64,000 nucleotides of DNA from Nocardioides sp. BP30 (lineage in GTDB: Bacteria; Actinomycetota; Actinomycetes; Propionibacteriales; Nocardioidaceae): NCBI RefSeq assembly GCF_029873215.1, contig NZ_CP123620.1, positions 1,054,001-1,118,000 on the forward strand, in the 5' to 3' direction. The notes under the pieces were generated by a model. That model did no database searches and was not told the origin of the DNA. It saw only the letters and a list, made by a program, of their open reading frames with translations. This document shows, piece by piece, positions 7,940 to 16,711 of the stretch (position 1 is its first letter; each line of letters opens with the position of its first letter). A program made the translations under genes and the position numbers.

Positions 7940-8761
7940 GTGAAGCGCCTCCTCGTGGACCACGGTGCCGCGAGCGACGTGGGCCTCGTGCGCGAGGTCA
8001 ACGAGGACTCCTTCTTCGCCGAGGCCCCCGTCTACGTCGTCGCCGACGGCATGGGTGGTCACGACGGCGGCGACGTGGCCAGCAACCTCGCCGTGGAGGA
8101 GTTCGCCCGGCTCGCGGGCCGCGGCCTGACCCTGGAGGAGGGTGTCGAGGCGATCGCCGAGGCGCTGCGCAGCGCCGACGCCCGGATCGGCGAGTACGCC
8201 GCCGGGCAGCGGGCCCGCGGACACGAGGACTTCCACTCCGGCACCACGGTGGCCGCGGCGGTGGTGGTGGAGGCGCCGGCAGGCCCGCAGTGGCTGCTGG
8301 CGAACCTCGGCGACTCGCGCATCTACCGGTTCTTCGAGGGCGCGCTGACCCAGGTCAGCGTGGACCACAGCCTGGTCCAGGAGCTGGTCGACGCCGGCAC
8401 CCTGACGCCCGAGCAGGCCGAGCGTCACCCCGACCGGCACGTCGTCACCCGGGCGCTGGGCGGCGTGGCCTCCGCCGTACCGGACCTGTTCCACATGATG
8501 CTGCCGCCCGGGTCGCGGCTGCTGCTGTGCTCCGATGGGGTCAGCGGCATGATCGGGGCCGCGGCGATGGCTGCGATCCTGGACGCACCGGGGGATGCCC
8601 GGGACGCCGCGAGGCGGCTCGTCGACGCCGCCGTGGCGGCCGGTGGACGCGACAACGCGACGGCTGTGGTCGTCGATGTGGTGGGATGGGCCGACGAGAG
8701 TCCCTACGACGCTGTCGTGCAACGGCAGAGTCTCGAGCAGAAACTCGGAGTCCTTCCGTGA
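7940..8761 (+). CDS. PP2C-family serine/threonine phosphatase
   Basis: A 273-residue soluble PPM/PP2C phosphatase. Metal-binding and catalytic motifs are visible: VREVNEDSFF, VVADGMGGHDGG, SGTTVAAA, LANLGDSRIYRF, LLCSDGVSGM and GRDNATAVVV. It should remove phosphate from Ser/Thr, most likely on FHA-domain neighbours or on targets of a PknB-like kinase such as the one at 43.9 kb. GTG start at 7940; the distance to the divergent Helicase_C_3 gene is only 36 bp. Its TGA overlaps the next start (GTGA), beginning a three-gene PP2C-FHA-RDD/FHA operon. Confidence 0.93.
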   Translation: MKRLLVDHGAASDVGLVREVNEDSFFAEAPVYVVADGMGGHDGGDVASNLAVEEFARLAGRGLTLEEGVEAIAEALRSADARIGEYAAGQRARGHEDFHSGTTVAAAVVVEAPAGPQWLLANLGDSRIYRFFEGALTQVSVDHSLVQELVDAGTLTPEQAERHPDRHVVTRALGGVASAVPDLFHMMLPPGSRLLLCSDGVSGMIGAAAMAAILDAPGDARDAARRLVDAAVAAGGRDNATAVVVDVVGWADESPYDAVVQRQSLEQKLGVLP

Positions 8762-10317
8762 TCTCCTACCGTCCTGGAACCTGGTTCGGCATCGTCGGTG
8801 AGCACGCCACCGTGCTGCTGCCGCCCTCGGAGAAGGCCCGCGCCGGCAGCCTGTGGGCGCTGGTCGACGACGGCGCCGGCTTCGACGAGGTCCTGGACGC
8901 GCTCGTCTCCGACGGGTTGCGCGCCCTGCCCGGCTTCGTCCTCCTGACCACCGACGAGTCGACCACCCGGATCGTCGTCCGCGGACCGTCGAAGGCCGCC
9001 TTCGCCACCGACGCCGGCGAGGTGGTGGTGGAGGGGTCCGCGTCCTCGACCTGGGTCGAGCGGTCCTTGAGCGGAGTGAGCGGGTTCTCCGTCGTCCTGG
9101 AGGACGTCGAGGAGCCCCTGCTGACGCTGCACGACGGGCTGGTGCGGCTCGCCGCGCTGGTCTCCCCGGGTCGCCTGGAGCCGGCCCCGGGCGAGCATGC
9201 CCCCTCGCCGTCGGCCGCGGCGTCGACCGCTGCCGAGGCCCCCGAGGTCTCGGGCCCGTACGCCGCGGTGCTGCCGTTCCCGGCCGGCGGTCCGTCGCTT
9301 CCTCCGCCGCCGTCCGCCCCGCCGGTCGCCCCGCTCGTCCCTCCGGTGGCTGCGCCGCCGGCGCCGCCGGTGAGCGATCCCTTCGAGCCGGAGGCGCCGG
9401 CCGAGCAGCCGGTGGCGGCGGCACAGCCGGAGCCCGAGCAGCCGGAGCCCGAGCAGCCGGAGCCCGAGCAGCAGAGCGGGGAACCGGCGGCCGAGTCGGC
9501 CGAGGACGAGCTCGACGTCCCGGCCTGGGCCTCGGCATCGGCCGCGAGCGACCCGCTCTCCGGTCCGGTGGACCCGACCTGGGACGAGTCCTGGGCCGAC
9601 GAGCCCACCGGGGTGATCCCGGTGGTGCCGGCCGAGCAGCCGACTGCGCCCGAGCACTCGGCGGAGCCGCCGGCCTGGACCCCCGGCACCCCCGGCGGGC
9701 CGGCCGAGGCTCCCGGGGCCGTCCCGCCCCCGCCGCCGTTCCCGCCGGTGGGCGTTCCTCCCGTGCCCGAGCCGCCGGCCGTGCCGTCCTGGGGTGCCGT
9801 CCCGGCGGAGCCGGCCGAGCCCGAGCCCGCGGCCCCCGCGGAGCCCGCCGCCGGCCCCCACGACGACCACGACGGCCTGACCCGTGCCGGCGCACCCGAC
9901 GCGGGGCTGCTGCCCCCGCCGCCCGGCATCCCGGGCCAGCAGGCCGCGCCGGCGGTGACGGCCTACCCGGTGGCCAAGCTGGAGTTCTCCCATGGCGAGC
10001 GCGTCGACGTCGACCGCGTGGTGATCATCGGTCGAGCGCCGGAGGCGGGGCGGTTCTCGCTCGCCGAGCAGCCGCTGCTGGTCACGGTGCCCAGCCCGCA
10101 CCAGGAGATCTCCTCCACCCACATCGAGATCCGGCCCGGCTCGGGCGTGGACCATGGTGCGGCGGTGGTGACCGATCTGGGCTCGACCAACGGCACCGTC
10201 GTGGTCCAGCCCGGCCTGGGCCCGGAGGAGCTGCGCCCCGGCGTACCCGTCCAGCTCATGCCCGGCGCTCTCATCGACCTCGGTGACGGCCTCACCATCA
10301 GGGTCAGCCAGCCGTGA
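8758..10317 (+). CDS. FHA-domain protein with long Pro/Glu-rich linker
   Basis: A 519-residue protein. Residues 1 to about 140 form a folded N-terminal domain of unknown type (ISYRPGTWFGIVGEHATVLLP onward). Residues about 145-400 are a low-complexity Pro/Ala/Glu linker. The last ~115 residues are a forkhead-associated domain with VVIIGRAP, SSTHIEI and TDLGSTNGT, the phosphothreonine-binding signature. FHA domains recruit Thr-phosphorylated partners, and the position between a PP2C phosphatase and a second FHA protein supports a phospho-signalling scaffold. GTG start at 8758 overlaps the previous stop. The linker contains a 15-bp tandem repeat. Confidence 0.88.
   Translation: MISYRPGTWFGIVGEHATVLLPPSEKARAGSLWALVDDGAGFDEVLDALVSDGLRALPGFVLLTTDESTTRIVVRGPSKAAFATDAGEVVVEGSASSTWVERSLSGVSGFSVVLEDVEEPLLTLHDGLVRLAALVSPGRLEPAPGEHAPSPSAAASTAAEAPEVSGPYAAVLPFPAGGPSLPPPPSAPPVAPLVPPVAAPPAPPVSDPFEPEAPAEQPVAAAQPEPEQPEPEQPEPEQQSGEPAAESAEDELDVPAWASASAASDPLSGPVDPTWDESWADEPTGVIPVVPAEQPTAPEHSAEPPAWTPGTPGGPAEAPGAVPPPPPFPPVGVPPVPEPPAVPSWGAVPAEPAEPEPAAPAEPAAGPHDDHDGLTRAGAPDAGLLPPPPGIPGQQAAPAVTAYPVAKLEFSHGERVDVDRVVIIGRAPEAGRFSLAEQPLLVTVPSPHQEISSTHIEIRPGSGVDHGAAVVTDLGSTNGTVVVQPGLGPEELRPGVPVQLMPGALIDLGDGLTIRVSQP
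9424..9468 (+). repeat. three-unit 15-bp coding tandem repeat
   Basis: The unit CAGCCGGAGCCCGAG occurs three times in tandem and encodes QPEPE repeats in the disordered linker of the FHA protein. Being a multiple of three, copy-number change would lengthen or shorten the linker without a frameshift. Confidence 0.9.
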
Positions 10318-11369
10318 GCGGACCCGTCTCGGGACGGGTCGTCGCCGACCCCGATCGCCGGTTCTACGCCTGGGTGCTCGACAGGCTGATCGCGCTGGTC
10401 GGGTACGCCGCTGCGGGCGTCGCCGCCACGTTCACCCTCTTCCGGCCCGGCCACACCCTGCTCGGTGTGCTCGCGATCGTGGCGGTGGCCCTGGTGATCT
10501 GGCTCGTCGGCGCGCTGATGACGGGGCTGGCGGGCGTCACGCCGGGCAAGTCGTTGTGCGGGCTGAAGGTGGTGCGCGTGAGGACCGGCGAGCCCATCGG
10601 GCTGGGACCCGCGCTGGTGCGGCAGGCCATCGTTGGCCTGGGCGGCTATCCGACCCTCGGCATCGGGGACGCCACGCTGGCCTGGATGGCCACCCTCGAC
10701 GGCACCGGTCTACGGCGTGCCTGGCACGACCGGGTGGTCGGGTCGGTGGTGCTCGACGTGCGGCCGCAGCCGGCGGCCCCGGCGCCGCCCGAGCAGGCAC
10801 CGGACCGCGTGGTGAACCTCACCGCCCTGCGCCTGGTACCGGCCGAGGCGAGCCCGCAGGCGGCCCCCTCTCCGGCCCCCTCCCCGGCACCGTCCGCTCG
10901 CCGATCCCCGGCTCCGGCCCCGGTGCCAGCGGCCCAGGCCCCGGCCGCCGCGGCCCCGATCCCGGCGGCCCCGATCCCGGCGGCCCCGGCCTCAGTACCG
11001 GTCCCACCGGTCCCGCCGACCCCGGCTCCGGTCCCCGCTCGCTGGCGGGTCACCTTCGACACCGGCCAGAGCTTCGTCGTCGAGGGCCTGGCGCTGGTGG
11101 GACGCAGCCCCGAGCCGCGGCAGGGGGAGCGGGCGGCCCATCTGGTTCCGCTGCAGTCGAGCGACATGTCCCTGTCCAAGACGCATGCGCAGTTCGGCGT
11201 GGTACCCGACGGAACCCTCGTGGTGATGGACCGCGGGTCGACCAACGGCTCGGTGCTGCTGCGCGGCGGCGTGGCCAAGCCGCTGACCGCCCGCCAGCCC
11301 GCGACGCTGCTTCCCGGCGACCGGGTCCGCTTCGGCGACCGCGAGATGACGGTCGCCCGCGAGGCGTGA
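10314..11369 (+). CDS. RDD-family membrane protein with C-terminal FHA domain
   Basis: A 351-residue fusion. Residues about 14-145 are an RDD domain (RRFYAWVLDRLIALVGYAAAG, TPGKSLCGLKVVR, RAWHDRVVGSVVL) with three or four membrane segments. Residues about 155-240 are a Pro/Ala-rich linker with short repeats. Residues about 242-351 are an FHA domain (ALVGRSPEP, SKTHAQFGV, DRGSTNGSV). This anchors a phosphothreonine reader at the membrane. GTG start at 10314 overlaps the preceding TGA. The RDD-FHA fusion, the soluble FHA protein and the PP2C phosphatase form one coupled operon, presumably reading and erasing phosphorylation on membrane-associated targets. Confidence 0.9.
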   Translation: MSGPVSGRVVADPDRRFYAWVLDRLIALVGYAAAGVAATFTLFRPGHTLLGVLAIVAVALVIWLVGALMTGLAGVTPGKSLCGLKVVRVRTGEPIGLGPALVRQAIVGLGGYPTLGIGDATLAWMATLDGTGLRRAWHDRVVGSVVLDVRPQPAAPAPPEQAPDRVVNLTALRLVPAEASPQAAPSPAPSPAPSARRSPAPAPVPAAQAPAAAAPIPAAPIPAAPASVPVPPVPPTPAPVPARWRVTFDTGQSFVVEGLALVGRSPEPRQGERAAHLVPLQSSDMSLSKTHAQFGVVPDGTLVVMDRGSTNGSVLLRGGVAKPLTARQPATLLPGDRVRFGDREMTVAREA

Positions 11370-11435
11370 GCGCCGTACGACCCGCCCCGTCGTCGGGGAC
11401 CACCCCGGTGTGCCGGCTCGCGAACGGCCCAGGGC

Positions 11436-12176
11436 CTACGGGCTGGCGACCTTGGAGAAGTCAGCGGGGCGCTTGATCCACTTCGCGTCGCCGGCCGGCC
11501 ACACCAACGAGAACACCTTGCCGACGACGTCGGAGACCGGCACGAAGGCGTTCTGGGGGTTGCAGCTGGCCGCCTGATCGGCGGTGCAGAGGTGGTAGGA
11601 GCTGTCGGCGGACTCGCTGCGGTTGTCGCCCATCACGAACAGCTTCCCCGAGGGCACGGTGGCGCTCCAGCCCTTGCAGCCGGCCATCGGTCCGTTGCAC
11701 GCGCTCTGGGGTGCGATGTAGCCGTCCTCGTCCAGCGGAGTGCCGTTGACGCTGATCCGGCCCTCCGCGTCGCAGCAGACGACCTTGTCGCCGGCGACGC
11801 CGATGACACGCTTCACCAGATGGCCGCCGGTCGGGTAGAGCCCGATCTTGGCCAGCACGGTCGCCATCGGGCCGCTGGGCTTGGCGTCGTCGGCGGCGGT
11901 CAGCCAGCCACCCGGGTCCTTGAACACGATGATGTCGCCGCGGCTGGGACCGTGCCCGAACCAGTAGGACGGCTTCTCCACCAGGATCCGGTCGTTGACC
12001 TGCAGCCCGGGCTCCATCGATCCCGACGGGATGTAGAACGCCTGGACGAAGAACGTCTTGACCCCCACGGCCAGCACGACAGCCACCAGCACCAGCACCA
12101 CCGTTTCGATGACGACCTTCGCCGGACCGGACCTCTTCGTCTCGTCTCGCGTCACGTCGGGGACCCTATCCGCCAC
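11436..12176 (-). CDS. lepB: signal peptidase I
   Basis: Type I signal peptidase, 246 residues, which cleaves Sec/Tat signal peptides at the outer face of the membrane. One N-terminal anchor (about residues 20-42) is followed by the catalytic Ser motif SGSMEP, the box with the general-base Lys in VKRVIGVAGD, and GDNRSESADSS near the end. A family insertion with four cysteines (CCDAEG, SACNGPMAGCKG) and further cysteines (LCTADQAASC) lies in the extracytoplasmic part and may form disulfides. GTG start at 12176. It converges with the RDD/FHA gene and diverges from the HAD gene with 34 bp between starts. Confidence 0.93.
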   Translation of the reverse strand: MADRVPDVTRDETKRSGPAKVVIETVVLVLVAVVLAVGVKTFFVQAFYIPSGSMEPGLQVNDRILVEKPSYWFGHGPSRGDIIVFKDPGGWLTAADDAKPSGPMATVLAKIGLYPTGGHLVKRVIGVAGDKVVCCDAEGRISVNGTPLDEDGYIAPQSACNGPMAGCKGWSATVPSGKLFVMGDNRSESADSSYHLCTADQAASCNPQNAFVPVSDVVGKVFSLVWPAGDAKWIKRPADFSKVASP

Positions 12177-12210
12177 CTGGTCGGCCGAGGCGACGAACTA
12201 CCCTGAAGGC

Positions 12211-12840
12211 ATGTCGAGCACGTCGCGAACCGTTCAGCTGGTGGTCGGCTTCGACCTCGACATGACGCTGATCGACACCGCCCCGGGGTTCCGCGACGTG
12301 TTGGTCGCGCTCAGCTCCGAGCTCGGCGTCGAGCTGCCCGTCGTGGAGCTCACCGCGAAGCTCGGGCCGCCCCTGGACCTCCTGCTCGAGCCGTACGTCG
12401 AGGCGGACCGCATGGCGGCCGCCATCGATCGGTTCCGGGCGCTCTACCCGTCCTACGCGGTGACGGGGACTCCGGCTCTCGGCGGCGCGCGGGAGGCGCT
12501 CGCGGCGGTCACCGACCGCGGCGGCCGGGTGCTGGTGGTGACGGGGAAGTTCGCCCGCAACGCCCGGCTCCACCTCGACCACCTCGATCTGGTCGCCGAC
12601 CATCTCGAGGGCGAGGTCTGGGGTGTGGGCAAGGCCGCTGTGCTCAGGCGCGAGGGCGCGAGCATCTACGTGGGCGACCACATCCACGACGTCGAGGGTG
12701 CCCTCGCGGCCGGCGTCACCAGCGTCAGCGTGCTCACCGGCGGCTGCACCCGGGCCGAGCTGGTCGATGCCGGCACCGATGTCGTGCTCGAGTCGCTGCA
12801 CGAGTTCCCGGCGTGGCTCGAGGACCATCTCGCCCGCTAG
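12211..12840 (+). CDS. HAD-superfamily phosphatase-like hydrolase
   Basis: A 209-residue haloacid dehalogenase-like hydrolase. Motif I is FDLDMTLIDT (nucleophile Asp and second Asp), motif II is VVTGK with Thr and Lys, and the acidic motif is VGDHIHD. A helical cap lies between motif I and II (about residues 35-90), as in phosphoglycolate-phosphatase-like members. Probably a small-molecule phosphatase; the substrate is not evident. ATG start at 12211 gives MSSTSRTVQLVVGFD. Confidence 0.88.
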   Translation: MSSTSRTVQLVVGFDLDMTLIDTAPGFRDVLVALSSELGVELPVVELTAKLGPPLDLLLEPYVEADRMAAAIDRFRALYPSYAVTGTPALGGAREALAAVTDRGGRVLVVTGKFARNARLHLDHLDLVADHLEGEVWGVGKAAVLRREGASIYVGDHIHDVEGALAAGVTSVSVLTGGCTRAELVDAGTDVVLESLHEFPAWLEDHLAR

Positions 12841-12879
12841 TTCCTTTACTCGCAGGCAGCCGGCTGGCAGGCTGCGGTC

Positions 12880-14025
12880 ATGTTCAGCGTTGGCAAGCTC
12901 CTCCGCGTTCTGTCCGTTGCCGCCGTCGCAGCGGGATCGCTGGCGATGGGCTCGGCCGCGGACGCCGCGGGTGCGTCGACCTTCCGAGAAGTGAACATCC
13001 TCTCGGGTTCCCCGAGCTATCTCGTCTACGAGACCGTCGCGACGCGCATCCATCGCAACGGCTCGAGGACGAGTACGGCGACGCTGTCCTACATCGCGGC
13101 CCGCGGGAAGCCGCACGCGCTGGCGACCGGCGTCTCGTGGACGGGTCGTTCGGTGCTGCAGGCGGGTTCCACGGTCGTCTACGCCGACCCCTCCGTCCGC
13201 GGCGATTGGCGCTGGCGGGACCTCTCCACCGGGGCCTCGGGCTCGGTGCCGGCGCAGGTGCGGCTGCCCGGGACCGCGCCGCACGGCTGGGCGGGCACCG
13301 GCCACGTGGTGGCGGCCGCCCCCGATGGCTGGATCCTCACCCGCGACATCGTGGCCTCCACACCGTCGGCCCAGATCGCCCCGACCGACGGGTTCTTCCT
13401 CCAGCACGCCGACGGCGCGATCACCGCGCTCGGCGTACCGGCGCGCGGCTCGACGGCCAACGCGACGAGCTCGGCGCTCGTCGCGTTCGACGCGGGCTAC
13501 CGCGAGGGTCAGACCCGTGGGGCCTCGTTGATGACCTTCGCCTCACCCGGCAGCTACGTGCCACTCGGCCCGGTCGGCAGCCTGCTGCACTGCGCCAGCG
13601 CCAGTGCGACCCGCGTCGCCTGCGCCGAGTACGACCAGACCTCGAAGCGCCTGGCCTATCAGGGCATCGCGGTCTTCGATGCCGCAGGCCACACCGTGCT
13701 CAGGGAGACCAACAGGTGTGCGGTGGACTCCTACGCCAGCGCCCAGGGGCCGTACGCGCTGTTCGGCAAGGGCCTCGCCTGGGTGAGTGCCCATCGCAGC
13801 GGCGGCCTCTGGGGCGGGAAGGGACGGCACTGCGCCACCCACCGGTTGATCGTGCGCACGGCCGCCGGCAGGCTCGTGCACGAGCCCGGCCGCTACGTCG
13901 GCAACCCGGTCGCGGCGCTCGGTGGCGTCGTGGTCGGCAACCAGGCGGCCGGACCGGCGAGCTCCTCGGAGCTGGTGCTGTTCACCTCCGCCCACCACCA
14001 CCGCACGCTGGTGAGCGCCCGCTAG
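12880..14025 (+). CDS. secreted protein of unknown function
   Basis: A 381-residue protein with a clear signal peptide (MFSVGKLLRVLSVAAVAAGSLA, likely cleavage after ADA near residue 29-30). The rest is beta-rich with repeated short segments of WTGRSVLQAG / AGTGHVVAAAPDGW / QGPYALFGKGLAWVSA type, suggestive of a beta-propeller-like fold. Three or four cysteines (LLHCASA, RVACAEY, NRCAVD, RHCATH) could form disulfides. I do not recognise the family. The neighbouring genes (HAD hydrolase, M50B-like) give no strong functional hint. Confidence 0.7.
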   Translation: MFSVGKLLRVLSVAAVAAGSLAMGSAADAAGASTFREVNILSGSPSYLVYETVATRIHRNGSRTSTATLSYIAARGKPHALATGVSWTGRSVLQAGSTVVYADPSVRGDWRWRDLSTGASGSVPAQVRLPGTAPHGWAGTGHVVAAAPDGWILTRDIVASTPSAQIAPTDGFFLQHADGAITALGVPARGSTANATSSALVAFDAGYREGQTRGASLMTFASPGSYVPLGPVGSLLHCASASATRVACAEYDQTSKRLAYQGIAVFDAAGHTVLRETNRCAVDSYASAQGPYALFGKGLAWVSAHRSGGLWGGKGRHCATHRLIVRTAAGRLVHEPGRYVGNPVAALGGVVVGNQAAGPASSSELVLFTSAHHHRTLVSAR

Positions 14026-14036
14026 CATCCCGCCCC

Positions 14037-14735
14037 ATGATCGGGCTGTGGCAGCACCTCACCGCCACCCAGCCGGTCCCGGACGTGCGCTGGGTGGTGG
14101 GCTGCGGCGTCGCCGCGCTCGCGCTGGTGGGCTGGCAGCGCACCTGGCCGTGGATCCGGCTGGCCGTCACGGTCGTCCACGAGGCAGGTCACGCATCGGT
14201 CGCGGTGCTGGTCGGCCGTCGCCTGGCCGGGATCAAGGTCCACTCCGACACCTCCGGGGTCACGGTCTCCCGTGGCCGCCCGCGCGGGCCGGGGATGGTC
14301 GTGATGCTGATGGCCGGCTACCTCGCCCCCGCCGTACTCGGGCTGGTGGCGGCCCTGCTGTTCAGCCACGGCCACGCGCTGGCGCTGCTGTGGCTGCTGA
14401 TCGTCGTCCTGGTCGGGGTGCTGGTGTGGGTGCGCAACGGCTACGGCCTGCTCACCGTCGTCGTCCTGGGTGCGGGACTCGCCGCCGTGACCCGGTACGC
14501 CGGCGCGCACACGCAGGCCGTCCTCGCCTGTCTGGTCGCCTGGGTCCTGCTGCTGGCGGCGCCGCGGCCGCTGGTGGACCTGCTGCGGCGCTCGGCGGGG
14601 GGTCGGCGCGGCTCGGATCCCGACCAGCTGGCCCGGCTGACCCGGGTGCCCACGGTGCTGTGGATCCTGCTGCTCCTGATCGCCAACCTTGCGGGCCTGG
14701 CCGTGGGTGGCGCGACGCTGGTCCCGCGCCTGTAG
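14037..14735 (+). CDS. M50B-like membrane metalloprotease-family protein
   Basis: A 232-residue polytopic membrane protein with the zinc motif HEAGH (in VTVVHEAGHASVAVLVGRRLAG) in an early transmembrane segment and about six hydrophobic segments. This is the M50B-like family common in actinobacteria. A second metal ligand of the NPDG type of classical site-2 proteases is not evident, so proteolytic activity is uncertain. ATG at 14037 follows the previous gene's stop by 11 bp. Confidence 0.85.
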   Translation: MIGLWQHLTATQPVPDVRWVVGCGVAALALVGWQRTWPWIRLAVTVVHEAGHASVAVLVGRRLAGIKVHSDTSGVTVSRGRPRGPGMVVMLMAGYLAPAVLGLVAALLFSHGHALALLWLLIVVLVGVLVWVRNGYGLLTVVVLGAGLAAVTRYAGAHTQAVLACLVAWVLLLAAPRPLVDLLRRSAGGRRGSDPDQLARLTRVPTVLWILLLLIANLAGLAVGGATLVPRL

Positions 14736-14792
14736 GCTTTTGCGGCCCCGATGTGACGGGGCAGACGTACCGAGCAAGAAGAGGTTGGTTCC

Positions 14793-15191
14793 GTGCCCAC
14801 TGGCAAGGTGAAGTGGTTCGACGCAGACAAGGGCTTCGGCTTCCTGTCGCAGGACGGCGGCCCCGACGTGTACGTCCACGCCGAGGCGCTGCCCGAGGGC
14901 ACGGCCAAGACGCTGAAGGCCGGCACCCGGGTGGAGTTCGGCATCGCCCAGGGCCGCCGCGGGGACCAGGCGCTCCAGGTCCGCATCCTGGAGGCGCCCA
15001 AGTCGGTGGCGCGCAACCAGCGGGCCGCCCAGCGGCGCAAGCCCGAGGAGATGGTCCTCATCGTCGAGAACGTCATCAAGCTGCTCGACGACATCCGCGA
15101 GGGCTACGAGCACGGCCGTCCGCCGACGCGCGAGCTCGCCAAGAAGGTCAGCCCCGCGCTGCGCTCGATCGCCGACGAGTTCGAGCTCTGA
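14793..15191 (+). CDS. cold-shock domain protein with C-terminal extension (CspB-like)
   Basis: A 132-residue protein. Residues 1-66 are a cold-shock domain with RNP1 KGFGFLS and the RNP2-like DVYVHAE, which binds single-stranded nucleic acid. A helical extension of about 65 residues follows, as in the longer mycobacterial CspB type. GTG start at 14793. The 57-bp leader has a possible -10 hexamer TAGGCT (14733-14738, overlapping the upstream stop codon) and a small hairpin GCCCCG/CGGGGC (14745-14762), which could affect translation with temperature. Confidence 0.9.
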   Translation: MPTGKVKWFDADKGFGFLSQDGGPDVYVHAEALPEGTAKTLKAGTRVEFGIAQGRRGDQALQVRILEAPKSVARNQRAAQRRKPEEMVLIVENVIKLLDDIREGYEHGRPPTRELAKKVSPALRSIADEFEL

Positions 15192-15240
15192 GGCCGCCTC
15201 GTCGGTCCCGGCCGGCGGGTCGGAGCCCGCGGCGGCCTCA
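15189..15240. terminator. bidirectional terminator whose arms contain both stop codons
   Basis: The 10-bp arms TGAGGCCGCC (15189-15198) and GGCGGCCTCA (15231-15240) pair perfectly. They include the TGA of the cold-shock gene and the reverse-strand TGA of the convergent MFS gene. The loop is GC-rich with inner pairing; there is no U-tract. Confidence 0.6.
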
Positions 15241-16680
15241 GAGCCGCTCGTCGACCTCCTCCAGCCGGGGTCGGTGCGAGAGCACGTGGATGGCCCACGC
15301 CGTCAGCACGGCGAACGCCACGTAGAGGCCCAGGTGCTGGTGTGGCGTCAGGGCGATGCCCACGAAGCCGCCCACCACCCACGCGAGTTGACAGGTGGTG
15401 TCGGACCGCGCGAACGCGCTGGTCTGCACCCGTGCCGGCACGTCCTGCTGGATGCTGGAGTCCAAGGCGAACTTGGCCAGCGCGGCGCCCCCGCCCGCGA
15501 CCAGGCCGAGGGCGAGCAGGGTGAGCACGTTCGCGCGTACGGCGGTGAGCAGCACGACAGCGCTGCCGGCGATCAGGACCACCGCCAGGGTCAGCCGCGG
15601 GTTGACCCGACGCAGCAGCGAGGCGAGCACCGTGCCGAGGAAGTTGCCCGCCCCGGCGCCGCCGGCCACCAGGCCGAGCACGAGCGTGGAGTTCCAGGTC
15701 GGGAGCGGGTGGTGGGGGCCCTGCAGCAGGAACGCCATGAACATCAGGAGGAAGCCGGAGAGGAACTTCGGTCCGCAGTTGGCGCGCAGGGCGTAGGCGA
15801 CCGTCTGCGGCACCCGCAGGGTTCCGCCGCCGTGGTCGGCGGGCTGTGTCGCGTCGCTGCGGAAGGTCATCGTGCCCTCGCCCTCGCTGTGGTCCACCTT
15901 CGCCGGCAGCCGGATGGCGAGCACCGTCGCGACGACGAACAGCACCGTCGCGTAGCGCAGCACCCAGGCCGCCCCGAGGAGCGAGCACAGGCCGGCGATC
16001 GGCGCGGAGACAGCGACGCCCACCATGCCGGCCATCGACACCCGTCCGTTGGTCTTCACCAGCGTGAAGCCCTGCGGGATCAGGCGCGGCGTCGCGGCGG
16101 CGCGCGTGACGCCGTACGCCTTGGAGAGCACCAGCACGAGCAGGGCGGCCGGATACATCATCACCGACTGGTGGGGGAGTGCGCCGGCGAGGATCCAGCA
16201 GAAGAACGCACGCGCCGCCATCGTGATGCCGATCGCCCAGCGCCGGCCGTGGGAGAAGCGGTCCAGCAACGGGCCGAGCAACGGCGCCACGACGGCGAAG
16301 GGCACCATCGTCAGGCCCAGGAAGAGCGCCACGTGGCCGCGGGCACTCCACGACGCGCCGGCTGCGGCGTCGCTCGCGGAGAAGAACAGCGAACCCGCCA
16401 GGGAGATCGCGACGGCGGCGTCGCCGGCGGTGTTGAAGGCGTGCATCTCCAGCAGGCGGTTCAGGCCCGACTTGTCGGCTCCCTGCGCGTCGGCCGCCCG
16501 GCGCGCCTGGGTGACCGCGTAGCGGCCGAACCCGCGCAGGCCGCGCCCGGTGGCCGCCATCCCGCGCGCCGTCGCCCGGGCGGCACCTGCCGCCCGGTGG
16601 GCCCCGGAGACTGCGTCGTCGTCGTACGCGTCCTGCGGACCCGGGTGCGGATCTCGCCAACGCTGCTCGTCCGAGGTCAT
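15238..16680 (-). CDS. MFS transporter
   Basis: A 480-residue major facilitator with a 60-residue hydrophilic N-terminus and about 12 hydrophobic segments. The family-like stretch is AFNTAGDAAVAISLAGSLFF, then PLLGPLLDRFSHGRRWAIG (loop 2-3 motif A-like). A homologous MFS gene sits in the same position between the cold-shock and DUF3027 genes in mycobacteria. The substrate is unknown. Start at 16680 chosen for the GGAG 5 nt upstream; an in-frame ATG at 16689 is the alternative. It diverges from the DUF3027 gene. Confidence 0.87.
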   Translation of the reverse strand: MTSDEQRWRDPHPGPQDAYDDDAVSGAHRAAGAARATARGMAATGRGLRGFGRYAVTQARRAADAQGADKSGLNRLLEMHAFNTAGDAAVAISLAGSLFFSASDAAAGASWSARGHVALFLGLTMVPFAVVAPLLGPLLDRFSHGRRWAIGITMAARAFFCWILAGALPHQSVMMYPAALLVLVLSKAYGVTRAAATPRLIPQGFTLVKTNGRVSMAGMVGVAVSAPIAGLCSLLGAAWVLRYATVLFVVATVLAIRLPAKVDHSEGEGTMTFRSDATQPADHGGGTLRVPQTVAYALRANCGPKFLSGFLLMFMAFLLQGPHHPLPTWNSTLVLGLVAGGAGAGNFLGTVLASLLRRVNPRLTLAVVLIAGSAVVLLTAVRANVLTLLALGLVAGGGAALAKFALDSSIQQDVPARVQTSAFARSDTTCQLAWVVGGFVGIALTPHQHLGLYVAFAVLTAWAIHVLSHRPRLEEVDERL

Positions 16681-16711
16681 GCGCTCCATTCTTCACGTCT
16701 AGGATAGGCGC

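Noticed and set aside
9424..9468. Tandem repeat considered as CRISPR or minisatellite
   Set aside because: Repeats lack spacers, are in frame and encode a Pro/Glu linker. The same applies to 45860-45895.
7904..9895. Open minus-strand frame continuing upstream of the Helicase_C_3 gene
   Set aside because: It runs antisense to the PP2C and FHA genes; translation is Arg/Pro-rich and has no family features. The real start is ATG at 7903.
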